A stretch of 64,000 bases of DNA from JAIBJN01 sp963811635. Its GTDB lineage: Bacteria; Actinomycetota; Thermoleophilia; Gaiellales; Gaiellaceae. The DNA lies in the NCBI GenBank assembly GCA_963811635.1, contig CAWESB010000015.1, positions 189,372-253,371 of the forward strand. The letters are read 5' to 3'. Of this stretch, positions 40,961 to 50,993 are shown in pieces; position 1 is the stretch's first letter, and every line of letters starts with the position of its first letter. The translations under genes and the position numbers were made by a program. The notes beneath the pieces are model-generated. The model worked only from the letters and a program-made list of their open reading frames with translations. It searched no databases and was not told the DNA's origin.

Positions 40961-43792
40961 GTGGAACCCGACCAGATAGACGATCTCAACAGCGGCTTCG
41001 TCCAGGAGCTGCTGGCCGACTACCTCGCCTCGCCCGAGTCCGTCGACCCGGAGTGGCGGAAGCTCTTCGAGTCCAACCCGGAGCTCGTTCTCGCGAGCCT
41101 GCCCGACGGCGTACGGCTGCGGGAGCTTCGCGCCGACGGAGACGGCAACGGCGCCGCTCCGCCTGCCGCGCCCGCGCCGGCGGAAGCACCCCCGGCCGAC
41201 GACCTGATCGTGGGCGGCGTGGCGGCGGCCATGTCGCTCGTGAAGGCACATCGCACGCACGGCCACCTCGCCGCGCACATCGACCCGCTGGGCTCCGAGC
41301 CGCCCGGGGATCCCGCCCTCGACCCCGACCGCCTCGAGCCGCGGCTGACCGCCGAGCTCCAGGCGCAGATCCCGGCGCGCTACCTCCGCCTCTACGTCGA
41401 GGCCGAGACGCTGGCCGAGGCTCTGCCGAAGCTGCGGGAGACCTACTGCGGCACGCTCGCCTACGAGCTCGAGCACATCTCCAGCCACGAGCAGCGGCTC
41501 TGGCTGCGCGCCGCGATCGAGTCCGGCAAGTACCGGCACCCGCTGGCCGCCGACGAGCGGAAGGCGCTCCTGCGGCGCCTCTCCGAGGTCGAGGGCTTCG
41601 AGCGCTACCTCCGCCGCGCGTTCCTCGGCCAGAAGCAGTTCTCGATCGAGGGCCTCGACGTGATGGTGCCGATGCTCGACGAGGCGATCGAGCTCGCCGC
41701 CGCGAACGGCGCCAACCACGTCGTCATCGGCATGGCCCACCGAGGCCGGCTGAACGTCCTCGCACACACGGTCGGCCGCCAGTCCGACGCGATCCTGCGG
41801 GAGTTCGAGGGCGAGCGGGTGCTCGAAGCGGTGGCGACCGACCTCGAGAGCGGTTCCGGCGATGTCAAGTACCACCTGGGGGCCGAGGCCCCTCGCGAGA
41901 CGGAGAGCGGCGAGGTGACGGTGACGCTGACCTCGAACCCCAGCCATCTCGAGTACGTCGACCCGGTCGTCGAGGGCGAGGTGCGCGCGTCGCAGACGAA
42001 CCACGACGGCCCCGAGGGCAGGCACGACCCGAACCTCGCGCTCCCGGTCTTGATCCACGGCGACGCGGCCTTCCCCGGCCAGGGCGTCGTCGCGGAGACC
42101 CTCAACCTCGGCGGCCTTCCCGGCTACACGACCGGCGGGACGCTGCACGTGATCGCGAACAACCAGGTCGGCTTCACGACGCCGCCCGAGGAGGGCCGCT
42201 CGACCCGCTACTCCTCCGACCTCGCGAAGGGGTTCGACACGCCGATCATCCACGTGAACGCCGACGATCCGGAGGCGGCGATCTCCGCGATCCAGCTGGC
42301 GATGGCGTTCCGCGAGCGGTTCCACCACGACGTCGTCGTCGATCTCGTCGGCTACCGGCGCTTCGGCCACAACGAGGGCGACGAGCCGAGCTACACGCAG
42401 CCGCTCATGTACAAGCTGATCGAGGAGCACCCGACCGTCCGCGAGCAGTACGCGCGGGAGCTCGCCGACGCCGGCGTGGTCAGCGAAGCCGAGGCGCAGC
42501 GGCTGCTGGACGAGGTGCAGGAGCGCTTGCGCGGCGTCCACGACGAGCTCCGGGCCTCGTTCGGCCAGAGCGGCCGGGGCAAGGAGCGGAGGATCGGTCG
42601 CGGGGCCGACGCGCAGATCGACACCGCCGTGCCCGCCGACCAGCTTCGCGAGCTGAACGACCGCCTGCTCGAAGTCCCCGAAGGCTTCACGATCCACCCG
42701 AAGCTCGTGAAGGAGCTCGAGCGCCGCCGGGACGCGCTCGGCGAGGAGGGCGGCATCGCCTGGGCCCAGGCGGAGGGCCTCGCGTTCGGGTCGCTGCTGG
42801 CGGACGGCACGCCCGTGCGCCTGACCGGTCAGGACACCGAGCGCGGCACCTTCTCGCACCGCCACCTCGTCCTCAACGACTTCGAGACCGGCGAGAAGTA
42901 CGCTCCGATCCAACACCTCGAGACCGCGCGTGCGCCCTTCCAGGTGCACAACTCCCCACTGTCCGAGACTGCCGCCCTCGGCTTCGAGTACGGCTACTCG
43001 GTCGAGGTCCCGCGCGCGCTCGTCCTCTGGGAGGCCCAGTTCGGCGACTTCGTCAACTCCGCGCAGGTGATCGTCGACCAGTTCATCGTCTCCGGCCTCT
43101 CCAAGTGGGGTCAGAGCTCGCGGCTCACGCTCCTCCTCCCCCACGGGTACGAGGGCAACGGGCCGGAGCATTCGAGCGCGCGCCTGGAGCGCTTCATGCA
43201 GCTCGCCGCGCAGGAGAACGTCCGCATCGTCAACCCGTCGACGGCGGCGCAGTACTTCCACGTGCTCCGGCGACAGGCGCTCCACCCCAAGGGGCGGCCG
43301 CTCGTCCTCCTGACCCCGAAGGGCCTTCTGCGGCTGAAGCAGTCGACGTCGTCGCTCGACGACCTTGCCAACGGCGGCTTCAAGGCGCTCCTCGACGACC
43401 CGCGCCTCGACTCCGAGCAGAAGCGAGAGGCGGGCCGGCTCATCCTCTGCTCGGGGAAGATCTACTACGACATCGTCGGCCACCAGGCACACGCCCAGAC
43501 CGAGGGAGTCGCGGTCGCGCGCCTGGAGCAGCTCTATCCGTTCCCGGTCGCCGCCTATGACGAGCTTCTCTCCCGCTACCCATCCCTGACCGAGGTGGTG
43601 TGGACACAGGAGGAGCCGCAGAACATGGGCGCCTGGCGGGCGATCCGCCATCGCCTCGAGGAGGGCCTCCCCGCCGAGGTCGACCTTCGCTACGTCGGTC
43701 GTCCGTGGCGAGCGAGCCCGAGCGAGGGCTACCCGACGGCGCACGCGCTCGAGCAGGATCGCATCGCGCGCGAGGCGCTCGGCGCCTTCTAG
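40961..43792 (+). CDS. sucA: 2-oxoglutarate dehydrogenase E1 component
   Basis: TPP-dependent E1 of the 2-oxoglutarate dehydrogenase complex in the TCA cycle. 943 residues from GTG 40961. The N-terminal peripheral-subunit segment LNSGFVQELLADYLASPE is followed by a Pro/Ala linker. The catalytic core has NHVVIGMAHRGRLNVLAHTV, KYHLGAEAPRETESGEV, the TPP/Mg motif LIHGDAAFPGQGVVAETLNL, QVGFTTPPEEGRST and FGHNEGDEPSYTQPLM. The C-terminal domain includes RHLVLND, TLLLPHGYEGNGPEHSSARL and NMGAWRAIRHRL. At 943 residues it lacks the N-terminal succinyltransferase domain of mycobacterial Kgd. Its stop overlaps the convergent SARP gene by four bases. Confidence 0.96.
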   Translation: MEPDQIDDLNSGFVQELLADYLASPESVDPEWRKLFESNPELVLASLPDGVRLRELRADGDGNGAAPPAAPAPAEAPPADDLIVGGVAAAMSLVKAHRTHGHLAAHIDPLGSEPPGDPALDPDRLEPRLTAELQAQIPARYLRLYVEAETLAEALPKLRETYCGTLAYELEHISSHEQRLWLRAAIESGKYRHPLAADERKALLRRLSEVEGFERYLRRAFLGQKQFSIEGLDVMVPMLDEAIELAAANGANHVVIGMAHRGRLNVLAHTVGRQSDAILREFEGERVLEAVATDLESGSGDVKYHLGAEAPRETESGEVTVTLTSNPSHLEYVDPVVEGEVRASQTNHDGPEGRHDPNLALPVLIHGDAAFPGQGVVAETLNLGGLPGYTTGGTLHVIANNQVGFTTPPEEGRSTRYSSDLAKGFDTPIIHVNADDPEAAISAIQLAMAFRERFHHDVVVDLVGYRRFGHNEGDEPSYTQPLMYKLIEEHPTVREQYARELADAGVVSEAEAQRLLDEVQERLRGVHDELRASFGQSGRGKERRIGRGADAQIDTAVPADQLRELNDRLLEVPEGFTIHPKLVKELERRRDALGEEGGIAWAQAEGLAFGSLLADGTPVRLTGQDTERGTFSHRHLVLNDFETGEKYAPIQHLETARAPFQVHNSPLSETAALGFEYGYSVEVPRALVLWEAQFGDFVNSAQVIVDQFIVSGLSKWGQSSRLTLLLPHGYEGNGPEHSSARLERFMQLAAQENVRIVNPSTAAQYFHVLRRQALHPKGRPLVLLTPKGLLRLKQSTSSLDDLANGGFKALLDDPRLDSEQKREAGRLILCSGKIYYDIVGHQAHAQTEGVAVARLEQLYPFPVAAYDELLSRYPSLTEVVWTQEEPQNMGAWRAIRHRLEEGLPAEVDLRYVGRPWRASPSEGYPTAHALEQDRIAREALGAF

Positions 43793-46700
43793 GTTCCAGC
43801 TCGAAGCGTCGCGAGGAAGCGCCGGACCTGCGCGGCCGCAACGACGTTCTCTTTCTCGTCGCAGAGCTCGAGAGACCTCTCTGCAGCCCGTTCCGCCTCG
43901 TGACGCTTGTCGGCGCTCAGCAGCACATGCGCGAGGACTAGGTGGGCATCTGCTCGAAAGACGATGAGGTCGGTTCGGTCCGCGAGCTCCACGGCCTGGC
44001 GCGCCTCGGTGAGGCTGTCCTCCGCCTCGCCCCGGTGGGCAGCGAGCCGTGCACGGGCGGTGTGGCGCTTGATCAGCCACTCCATGTCGCTCGGCGCGGG
44101 AACGGTGTCGATTGCCTCGACCGCCGCCGCCGCATCTTCGACTCGATCCTGGGCGAGAAGCGCGTGAGCGTAGTCGACCAGGGCTGCAGAGAGGAACCAG
44201 CGGTCGCCGATCGCGCGCGTGATCCGTTCGGTGTCACGGGCGGCGCGGGCCGCCACCGTCGGATTTCCGGCGAGCATTTCGGCCTGTGCGTCCATGAGGG
44301 CCATCCACGCCGAGGCCTCGTGGAGCCCGAGCTCTTCGAGGCCTGCCCGCGACAGCGCCATCCCTTCCCGAGCCTCGTCGGCTCGCCCAGCCATCGCACT
44401 CAGCGCCGCGCGGCAGCCGAGCAGGCTCAGCTCGGCGGCACGATGGCCCACGACCTCGCTTTCCAGGGCCATGCAGCGCGAGACCGCCTGCGAGACCGGC
44501 GTTCGGCCCTCGACGAGAGCCGCGATGAAGTTGAGCCCCGCAGCCACTTCGAAGCCGATACCGGCGCGGCGCGCGTGCTCGACCGCGCGCTCGGCGTGCT
44601 CGAAGCTCGCCTCGGTGTGGCCCGCGGTCCAGGCGAGGTCGCACATCAGATACGACACTCGGGAGAGCCCGAGGTCATCGTCCAGCTCCCGAAGCGCACT
44701 TCCGGCCGCATCGGCGATGGCGATTGTCGCGGCGACGTCAACGGACTCCGGATGGCGGTACAGGCGGAGACGCTCGCCGTCCACCATCCCCCGCCAGCGA
44801 ACGAGCGGGAGACCGAGTCGCTCGCCCAGCTCGACAGCCCGCGCCGCCACCTCGGCCGCCTGGTCGAACGTTCCAGCCTCGGAGAGGGCGGACCCCAGTG
44901 CGGGCAAGAGCTCGGCAGTCGCGGGGCCGTCGGGACCGAGTAACTCGACGGCGCGGTCGAGGAAGCCGATCTCGCCCGAGAGGTCGCCGCGCTGATGAGC
45001 TTGGAGAGCGGCTTCGACCAGACGCCGCCCCGCACGAGCGGCGAGGTCGCCTACGTCGTCGTCCGCGGACCCGAGTTCGCGGGCCAGGCCGAAGGCGCGC
45101 TCGAGATGAAACCCGATGCGCGCGTCCGGCTCGCGCACGGCCGCGCCCAGGCCTTCGAGCCAGTCCGCGTGGCGAACGTGGAGCTCGGCTCGAGCCGCCT
45201 TCGGCAGGGATTCGTAGGCCGCGTCGCGGATGAGCTCGTGGCGGAATCGCACGGCGTCCTCCCCGGCGAGCGCCGACTTCTCCGGCCGGACGAGATCACG
45301 TCGCAGGAGCTCCCGCAGCACGCTTTCCGCGTCGGAACGCGAGAGATCCTCGGAGAGAGCGAGCACCGAGCCGAGATGGAAGACCTCGCCCTCGACGGCG
45401 CCATGCTCGAGCAGGGATCGCTCCTGCGGGCCCAGGAGATCGAGCCGTGCCGCCAACAGGGCCTGGAGAGCAGGTGGGAGGCCGGGCTCCATGGCATCGG
45501 CGCCGCGCTCGTCCACATGGGCCAGGAGCTGCTCCAGAAAGAGGGGGTTCCCCCCTGCCGTCGCGGCGATGCGCTCGAGCCTGACCTCCTCGAGCGTCTT
45601 CCCGGCGAGGGCGACCAGGAGCCCTCGGCTCTCGTCGGCGGACAGTGGGCCAAGGGTCAGCGAGGCCGCGTTGCGCTGGCCTCCCGCCCAGGCCGGACGC
45701 GTGTCGAGCAGCTCTGGGCGTGCGAGGCAGAGGAGGAGGACGGGAGCGTCCCGGATCCAGCTCGCCAGATGGTCGACGAGATCGACGAGGGCGGCCTGGC
45801 CGTAGTGGACGTCTTCGAAGACGAGCACCAGAGGCCGTGTCCGGGCGATCGCCGAGAAGAGCCGTCGAAACGCCCAGAGCCCCTCTTCGCCCGCGACCCC
45901 TTGCTCGAGGCCGAGCGCCGCTGCCACCCGGGCTGCGACGGCCGGCCCATCGTCGAGCTCCCGAACGAGCTCGTCGATCGTGCCCGGTCCGGCGGCCTGC
46001 AGGACCATCTCGCGGACGGGCCAGTACGTGATTCCCTCTCCGTACGCGGGACAGCGGCCCACGAGGACCGTTGCTTCCGATCCGAGGAGCGGCCGCAACT
46101 CGTCCACGAGTCTCGACTTCCCTATCCCGGGCTCGCCCAGGACGGTCACCAGATGGCAGGCGGACTCGGCGACCGAACGATCGAATGCGTTGCGAAGAAG
46201 ACGGAGCTCGGGCGCGCGGCCGAAGAACGGCGTTTCCGCACGCGGCCCAATGCGAGGGGCTGTTGGCACGACCTCGAGGAGGCGAAAGGCGCGTACGGCC
46301 GCGCTCTCTTTCGAGGCGGCGAGCGGGGCGAGCTCCGTGAGGACCGCATCGCCGACGATCGAGCGCGTCGCCTCCCCCAGCAGGATGTCGCCCGGGGCTG
46401 CAGCCTGCTCCAGTCGGGTCGCGACCCTACCCGCGGTGCCGAGGACCAGCGTTTCGTTCGAGTCCCGGCCCGGCGTCAGCACCTCTCCCGTGTTCAGTCC
46501 CGTACGGGCCGCAAGCTCGACGCCGAAGACGGGCTCCAGCTCGGCGCTGAGCTCGACCAGCCGTGTGCGCAGCTCGACGGCCGCCAGCACCGCGCGCAGG
46601 GCGTCGTCCTCGTGCGCGATCGGGGTCCCGAAGACGGCAACGACCCCATCGCCGATGGAATCGTGTACCGCCCCTCCGTACTTCTCGCAGACGGTCTGCA

Positions 46701-47618
46701 TCGTGTCGCGGCAGCGGATGAGCAGGGGTCGGAGGATCTCGGGGTCGAGCCGTTCGCCCAGTTCGGCCGAGCCGGCGAGGTCCGAGACGAGACAGGTGAC
46801 CCGCCGCCGGAGCGCCCGCACCGGGGCCTGCGGCTCCGGAGGTGGGGTCGGGGCCCCCGCCCCCGCTTCCTGCCGGAGGATCGACTGGTCGAGCTCCCGA
46901 GGTCCGGCGACGGCTCGATCCCGTGCGCGTCGACAGCAGGCGCCGAGCTCACGGAAGGGCGCGAGGGCCTCCGCCTGGCGGCCGGAGCGGTAGAGCGCGA
47001 GCATGAGCTGCCCGCGGAGGCGCTCGCTGAGAGGGTGGTCGGCGACGAGCGCCTCGAGCTCACCGACGACGTCCGCATGGCGGCCCAGCGCGAGCTCGGC
47101 CTCGATCCGTGCTCGCTGCAGCGCAAGCCGAAGCTCCTCGAGACGGGCCACCTCCGCCTGGACGAAGGTCTCGAAGAGAACGTCCGCGAACGCCGGGCCG
47201 CGCCAGAGACTCAGCGCCCGCCGGAGAGTCTCGGCGGCACCGGCGGGATCCGCCGCCTGCGAGCTCGGCTCTGCCCTTCGGCCAAGAGCTCCTCGAAGCG
47301 GTCCGAATCGCGAGCGCCCGGCTCGAGGCGGAGCCCGTAGCCCCCTGCCCTGGAGACCATGACGTCGCCTCCCAGCGCCTTGCGCAGTCGGGAGACAACG
47401 ACCTGAACTGCGTTGTGCGGGTTCGCCGGCAGCTTGTCGCCCCACAGCTCCTCGATCACGCGATCGGCGGGAATGACCTCCTCGCCGTGGACGAGCAGCA
47501 GGGCCAGGAGCGCCCGCGCCCGTCCACGCGGCACCTCGAGAGGGCGACCTTCATGGTCGAGCACCTCGACGGGCCCGAGGATCAGGAACTCCAAGTTCCC
47601 CCTCCGCGACAGCGGCAT
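43789..47618 (-). CDS. SARP-type regulator with cyclase-homology, AAA ATPase and TPR domains, apparent frameshift
   Basis: Large multidomain regulator, about 1276 residues if one base is restored. From ATG 47618: OmpR-type winged helix (EFLILGPVEVLDHEGRPL, NAVQVVVSRLRKALG). At about 47253-47270 the frame shifts, and the bacterial transcriptional activator domain continues in another frame (DPAGAAETLRRALSLWRGPAF, DHPLSERLRGQLMLALYRSG). Then come a class III cyclase-homology domain (VSDLAGSAELGERLD, SIGDGVVAVFG, ATRLEQAAAPGDI), a P-loop ATPase (VLGEPGIGKSRLVDEL, Walker B LVLVFEDVHY), and a TPR-rich C-terminus. The usual catalytic Asn of the cyclase is Arg (RVATRLEQ), so cyclase activity is doubtful. 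The span of 3830 nt is not a multiple of three. Divergent from the permease at 47678. Confidence 0.85.
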
Positions 47619-47677
47619 GCAAGCGACGTGACAGCTGAGCGGCCCATTCTCCCCGGTGCAGCGAGGAAAGGGAAGCG

Positions 47678-49183
47678 ATGGTCAGCGACGCCCAGCAATC
47701 GCTCCAACTTCGGCTCGAGAGCTCGAAGCTGCGGCGAGAGCTTGGCCGTCTCGACACGGTCTGCCTGCTGATCGCGGCCGTCGTCGTCATCGACACGCTG
47801 GGTGCGGTTGCGAACGGGGGCGCACAGGCACTGACCTGGCTTCTCGTCGTCTCCCTGACGTTCTTCGTGCCGGCGGGGCTCGTCATCTCGGAGCTGGGCG
47901 CGACCTTTCCCCAGGAGGGCGGTTCCTACGTCTGGACGCGGCTTGCTTTCGGGCGCGTCTGTGGCGCCTTGACGGCCTTCCTCTACTGGATCGAGTCGCC
48001 GATCTGGCTGGGTGGATCGCTCACGATCACCGCGCTGACCGTGTTCGATGAGTTCTTCACGCCACTCCAGGGCAGCTGGCGCTACGTCTTCGCGCTCGCG
48101 TTCATCTGGACGGCGATTGCGGTAGCGATCGCGCCGCTCGCGAAGGGGAAGCGCGTGGCGGCAAGCGGAGCCGCAGCGCAGGTCGTCCTCCTCACTCTTT
48201 TCACGGCGACCGTGGGCCTCTACGCACTCGAGCACGGCGTCCACGGCTTCGGCCTAGACCATTTCTCGCCCACCTGGGCCGTGTTCATCGCCGTCGCGCC
48301 CGTCCTCTTCTACAACCTCGTCGGCTTCGAGCTTCCGTCCGCGGCGGCCGGAGAGATGCGGAACCCGCAGCGTGACGTCCCCGCCTCCATCGCTCGCGCG
48401 GGAGCGCTCACGCTCGTGCTCTACAGCGTGCCCATCGTTGCGATTCTCGCGGTTGTGCCCGCCGAGCGGATCACGAGCTTGACCGGCTTCATCGACGCGA
48501 TGAAGAGCGTCTTCACCGTCTACGGCGGCCACGTCTCGCCCGATGGGACGGTCGTGCTGTCCGGCGCGGGCCAGGTTCTCGGCTCCCTCGCGGCCGCCGG
48601 TTTCATCTGGGTCCTGCTTGCGAACGGGCTCACCTGGGTTCTCGGCACCGGCCGCAGCCAGGCGGTGGCCTGCCTCGACGGCGCCGGGCCCCGCTGCCTG
48701 GGGCGCTTCTCGAGTCGCCTCGGCACCCCGGTGCTCATGTGCCTCGTCTCGGGAGGAGTCGCAACGGTGACGATGGCCGCCGCCTTCCTCGTTGCCGGAG
48801 GCAGCGGCGAGCGCTACTTCAGCGTCGTGCTTTCGCTCTCGATCGTCCTCCTTGCCCTCTCGAACCTGGCCGTGTTCCCGGCTCTCGTCAAGCTTCGCCA
48901 CTCACATGCAGACGTCGTGCGGCCCTTCCGGGTGCCCGGTGGAGCAGCAGGTGCCTGGCTCTGCAGCACCCTGGCGACTGCTTGGGCCGCCTTTGCGATT
49001 CTGGCTGTGCTCTGGCCCGGGCTGGGCACGCCGAATCCTGACGCCGCCCTTCCGGACGGCTTCGCCGGGGATCGCCTCGGCTTCGTCCTCGCCGAGCTCG
49101 TTCCCCTCGTCGTGCTACTCGCCGTGGGGCTCGCCTTTGCTCGCTTCGGTCGCCGCTCGAAGCGAGCGCCTGAGGTGGCTTAG
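47678..49183 (+). CDS. APC-superfamily amino acid permease
   Basis: 501-residue transporter with about 12 TM helices. It begins with a soluble stretch (SLQLRLESSKLRRELGR) and then helix 1 with the unwound GAVANGG-like segment. Family features: ISELGATFPQEGGSYVWTRLAFG (helix 2-3 motif), PVLFYNLVGFELPSAAAGEM (helix 6), NPQRDVPASIARAG, and a long C-terminal helix set. The order resembles glutamate/GABA antiporter-like and polyamine-type APC proteins; the substrate is unassigned. Control by the divergent SARP-type regulator (60 bases between starts) is inferred from orientation. Confidence 0.9.
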   Translation: MVSDAQQSLQLRLESSKLRRELGRLDTVCLLIAAVVVIDTLGAVANGGAQALTWLLVVSLTFFVPAGLVISELGATFPQEGGSYVWTRLAFGRVCGALTAFLYWIESPIWLGGSLTITALTVFDEFFTPLQGSWRYVFALAFIWTAIAVAIAPLAKGKRVAASGAAAQVVLLTLFTATVGLYALEHGVHGFGLDHFSPTWAVFIAVAPVLFYNLVGFELPSAAAGEMRNPQRDVPASIARAGALTLVLYSVPIVAILAVVPAERITSLTGFIDAMKSVFTVYGGHVSPDGTVVLSGAGQVLGSLAAAGFIWVLLANGLTWVLGTGRSQAVACLDGAGPRCLGRFSSRLGTPVLMCLVSGGVATVTMAAAFLVAGGSGERYFSVVLSLSIVLLALSNLAVFPALVKLRHSHADVVRPFRVPGGAAGAWLCSTLATAWAAFAILAVLWPGLGTPNPDAALPDGFAGDRLGFVLAELVPLVVLLAVGLAFARFGRRSKRAPEVA

Positions 49184-49222
49184 CGAAACAGCGCTGATCG
49201 AGGGGGCGTAGACTCACGCGCC

Positions 49223-49254
49223 GTGATCGACCCCACCGAGCGCTGGTCGCGCGG
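49223..49254 (+). repeat. Truncated duplicate of the agmatinase 5' end (copy 1)
   Basis: This 32-base stretch encodes VIDPTERWSRG and matches 27 of 32 bases at 49518-49549, the start of the agmatinase gene (LIDPTERWPRG). Most differences are at third codon positions. The copy then runs into unrelated sequence and a TGA, so it is a gene-start remnant. Confidence 0.7.
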
Positions 49255-49257
49255 ACG

Positions 49258-49521
49258 CCGCCGACCGTCACGCTGAAGCGCAACCAAACGAGCGACCTGA
49301 CCGTGTTCGCCTGGCATCGCGACGCGATGGCCCGCCGTGCCGCTCGGAAGGACGCCGAGCTCGTCATGTTCGACGTCCAGGGCAGGCCGCTTGCGCGCTA
49401 CCACCTGGAGAGCGCGTGGCCGGTGAAGGTCGTGGTCGGCGAGGAGCAGGTGGGCGCGGGACGCATGCTCACAGAGACGGTCACGATCGCATGCGACGAC
49501 ATCGACCGCGTGGCTCCTTGA
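49258..49521 (+). pseudogene. Phage tail-tube protein fragment (C-terminal two thirds)
   Basis: In frame from about 49258 to the TGA at 49521: PPTVTLKRNQTSDLTVFAWH, then VMFDVQGRPLARYHLESAWP and MLTETVTIACDDIDRV. This pattern (TLKR-x-T-x-D, an ArgTyr/Trp-x-Phe-like strand, NAWP, IETLEI) is that of the T4 gp19-like tail-tube family (TIGR02241), also used in contractile injection systems. About 85 residues of the usual 145 remain. The N-terminal part is missing and no ATG, GTG or TTG precedes the homologous part (first GTG at 49303, internal). It is flanked by two copies of the agmatinase 5' end. No other tail gene is in the window. Confidence 0.6.
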
Positions 49522-50483
49522 TCGACCCGACAGAGCGGTGGCCGCGCGGCCACGAGGAGAAGCCCGACTACGCGGGGCTCCTCACCTACGCCGGCTGCCC
49601 GTACACGCAGGATCCGGCCGACCTCGTCGGCGTCGACGTCGCCGTGGTCGGAGCGCCCACCGACGACCTCGTCTCCGACCGTTCGGGCACCCGCTTCGGG
49701 CCGCGCGCGATCCGCGCCGCCAGCTGCCCGCCGGGGCCGCACCTCGAGGCGAAGCTCGACGCCTTCGAAGAGCTCTCGGTCGTCGACTTCGGCGACGCCC
49801 CGGTGATCCCGGCCGACCCCGTGCGCACCCACGCCGCCATCGAGGCCACCGTCGGGCAGGTGCTCGCCGCGGGCGCGATCCCGATCGTCCTCGGCGGCGA
49901 CCACTCGATCTCGGAGCCGGACATCCGCGCGGTCGCCGGCGCCCACGGCCCGGTCGGGCTCGTCCACTTCGACACCCACACCGACACCGGCACCGAGGTC
50001 TACGGGGTCGAGATCTCGCACGGGACGCCGTTCTACCGCCTCGTCGAGCAGGGCCACCTCGACCCGAGGCGCTACGTCCAGGTCGGCCTGCGCGGCTACT
50101 GGCCCGGCGAGGCCGAGTTCGCGTGGCAGGCCGAGCACGGCATCACGAGCTTCTTCATGCACGACGTGCGCGAGCTCGGGATCGGTGAGGTCGTCCGCCG
50201 GGCGGTCGACGTCGTCGGCGCCGGCCCGACGTTCCTGACCATCGACGTCGACGTGCTCGATCCGGCCTTCGCGCCGGGCACCGGCACGCCGGAGCCGGGC
50301 GGGATGACGACGGGCGACCTCCTCTGGGCCGCGCGCACGCTCGCCTCGAAGCTCGAGCTCGTCGGGGCGGACGTCGTCGAGGTGATCCCGACCGCGGTCG
50401 GCTCGGCGGACATCACCTCGCTCGCCGCCGACCGGATCGTGCGGGAGATCCTCACCGGGATCGCCCTGCGGCACCGCGGCTAG
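49518..50483 (+). CDS. speB: Agmatinase / arginase-family ureohydrolase
   Basis: 321-residue Mn-dependent hydrolase releasing urea from agmatine or a similar guanidino compound. TTG 49518 gives LIDPTERWPRGHEEKPDY and overlaps the stop of the upstream tail fragment (TTGA). Metal-binding motifs: IVLGGDHSISEPD, HFDTHTDTGTEV, and LTIDVDVLDPAFAPGTGTPEPGG with the D-x-D pair and specificity loop; the length fits the family. The symbol is by family only, because substrates range over agmatine, guanidinobutyrate and others. An N-terminal duplicate at 49223-49254 suggests the locus was rearranged. Confidence 0.88.
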   Translation: MIDPTERWPRGHEEKPDYAGLLTYAGCPYTQDPADLVGVDVAVVGAPTDDLVSDRSGTRFGPRAIRAASCPPGPHLEAKLDAFEELSVVDFGDAPVIPADPVRTHAAIEATVGQVLAAGAIPIVLGGDHSISEPDIRAVAGAHGPVGLVHFDTHTDTGTEVYGVEISHGTPFYRLVEQGHLDPRRYVQVGLRGYWPGEAEFAWQAEHGITSFFMHDVRELGIGEVVRRAVDVVGAGPTFLTIDVDVLDPAFAPGTGTPEPGGMTTGDLLWAARTLASKLELVGADVVEVIPTAVGSADITSLAADRIVREILTGIALRHRG

Positions 50484-50578
50484 CGGGTCCCGGCCACCCT
50501 CTTGGCAGTACGGGCATCGCGCAGTCCTTAGGGGATCGCGCTGAGGCGTCATGGACGCGGGCGACGTACGCTTCACCG

Positions 50579-50980
50579 GTGAACGACCGACGACAGAAAC
50601 ACCTCGTGCTCATCCTCGCCCGCGAGGTCGCTTCCAACCTGGCCACGCCAACGCTGATCGCCGACGCCGAGGGCCGGCTCGTCTTCTACAACGAGGCGGC
50701 GGAGGCGGTCATCGGCCGCACGTTCGCAGAAGCCGGTGAGATGCGGCTGGACGAATGGACGGCCAGCTTCGACCCTCGAACGCTCGATGACGCAAAGCCG
50801 TTGCCCACCGGGCGCACGCCGGGACGAATCGCGCTTGACGAGCGGCGTCCAGCCCACGAGCGCTTTCGGATCAGAAGCCGGGACGGCGTCGAACGGGAGG
50901 TCTCCGCGACTGCCCTGCCCCTGTTTGCGCATGCGGACGAGTTCGTCGGCATCATCGCTTTCGCCTGGCGAGAGCAGTGA
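50579..50980 (+). CDS. Small PAS-domain protein
   Basis: 133 residues from GTG 50579. A single PAS/PAC-like domain: ASNLATPTLIADAEGRLVFY, then NEAAEAVIGRTFAEAGEMRL, FDPRTLDD and DGVEREVSATALPLF, ending DEFVGIIAFAW. No output domain, TM helix or cofactor-specific residue is evident. It probably works by protein contact with a kinase or regulator elsewhere. Thirteen bases separate it from the MBL-fold gene downstream, so the two may be co-transcribed. Confidence 0.8.
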   Translation: MNDRRQKHLVLILAREVASNLATPTLIADAEGRLVFYNEAAEAVIGRTFAEAGEMRLDEWTASFDPRTLDDAKPLPTGRTPGRIALDERRPAHERFRIRSRDGVEREVSATALPLFAHADEFVGIIAFAWREQ

Positions 50981-50993
50981 GCACCGGGCAGGC

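Noticed and set aside
43108..43120. GGGGTCAGAGC in sucA as a repeat copy
   Set aside because: Right half-site missing and the codons encode conserved E1 sequence (SKWGQSSR).
44995..47340. 781-codon plus-strand open frame opposite the SARP regulator
   Set aside because: Antisense shadow; the minus strand has P-loop, cyclase and TPR motifs.
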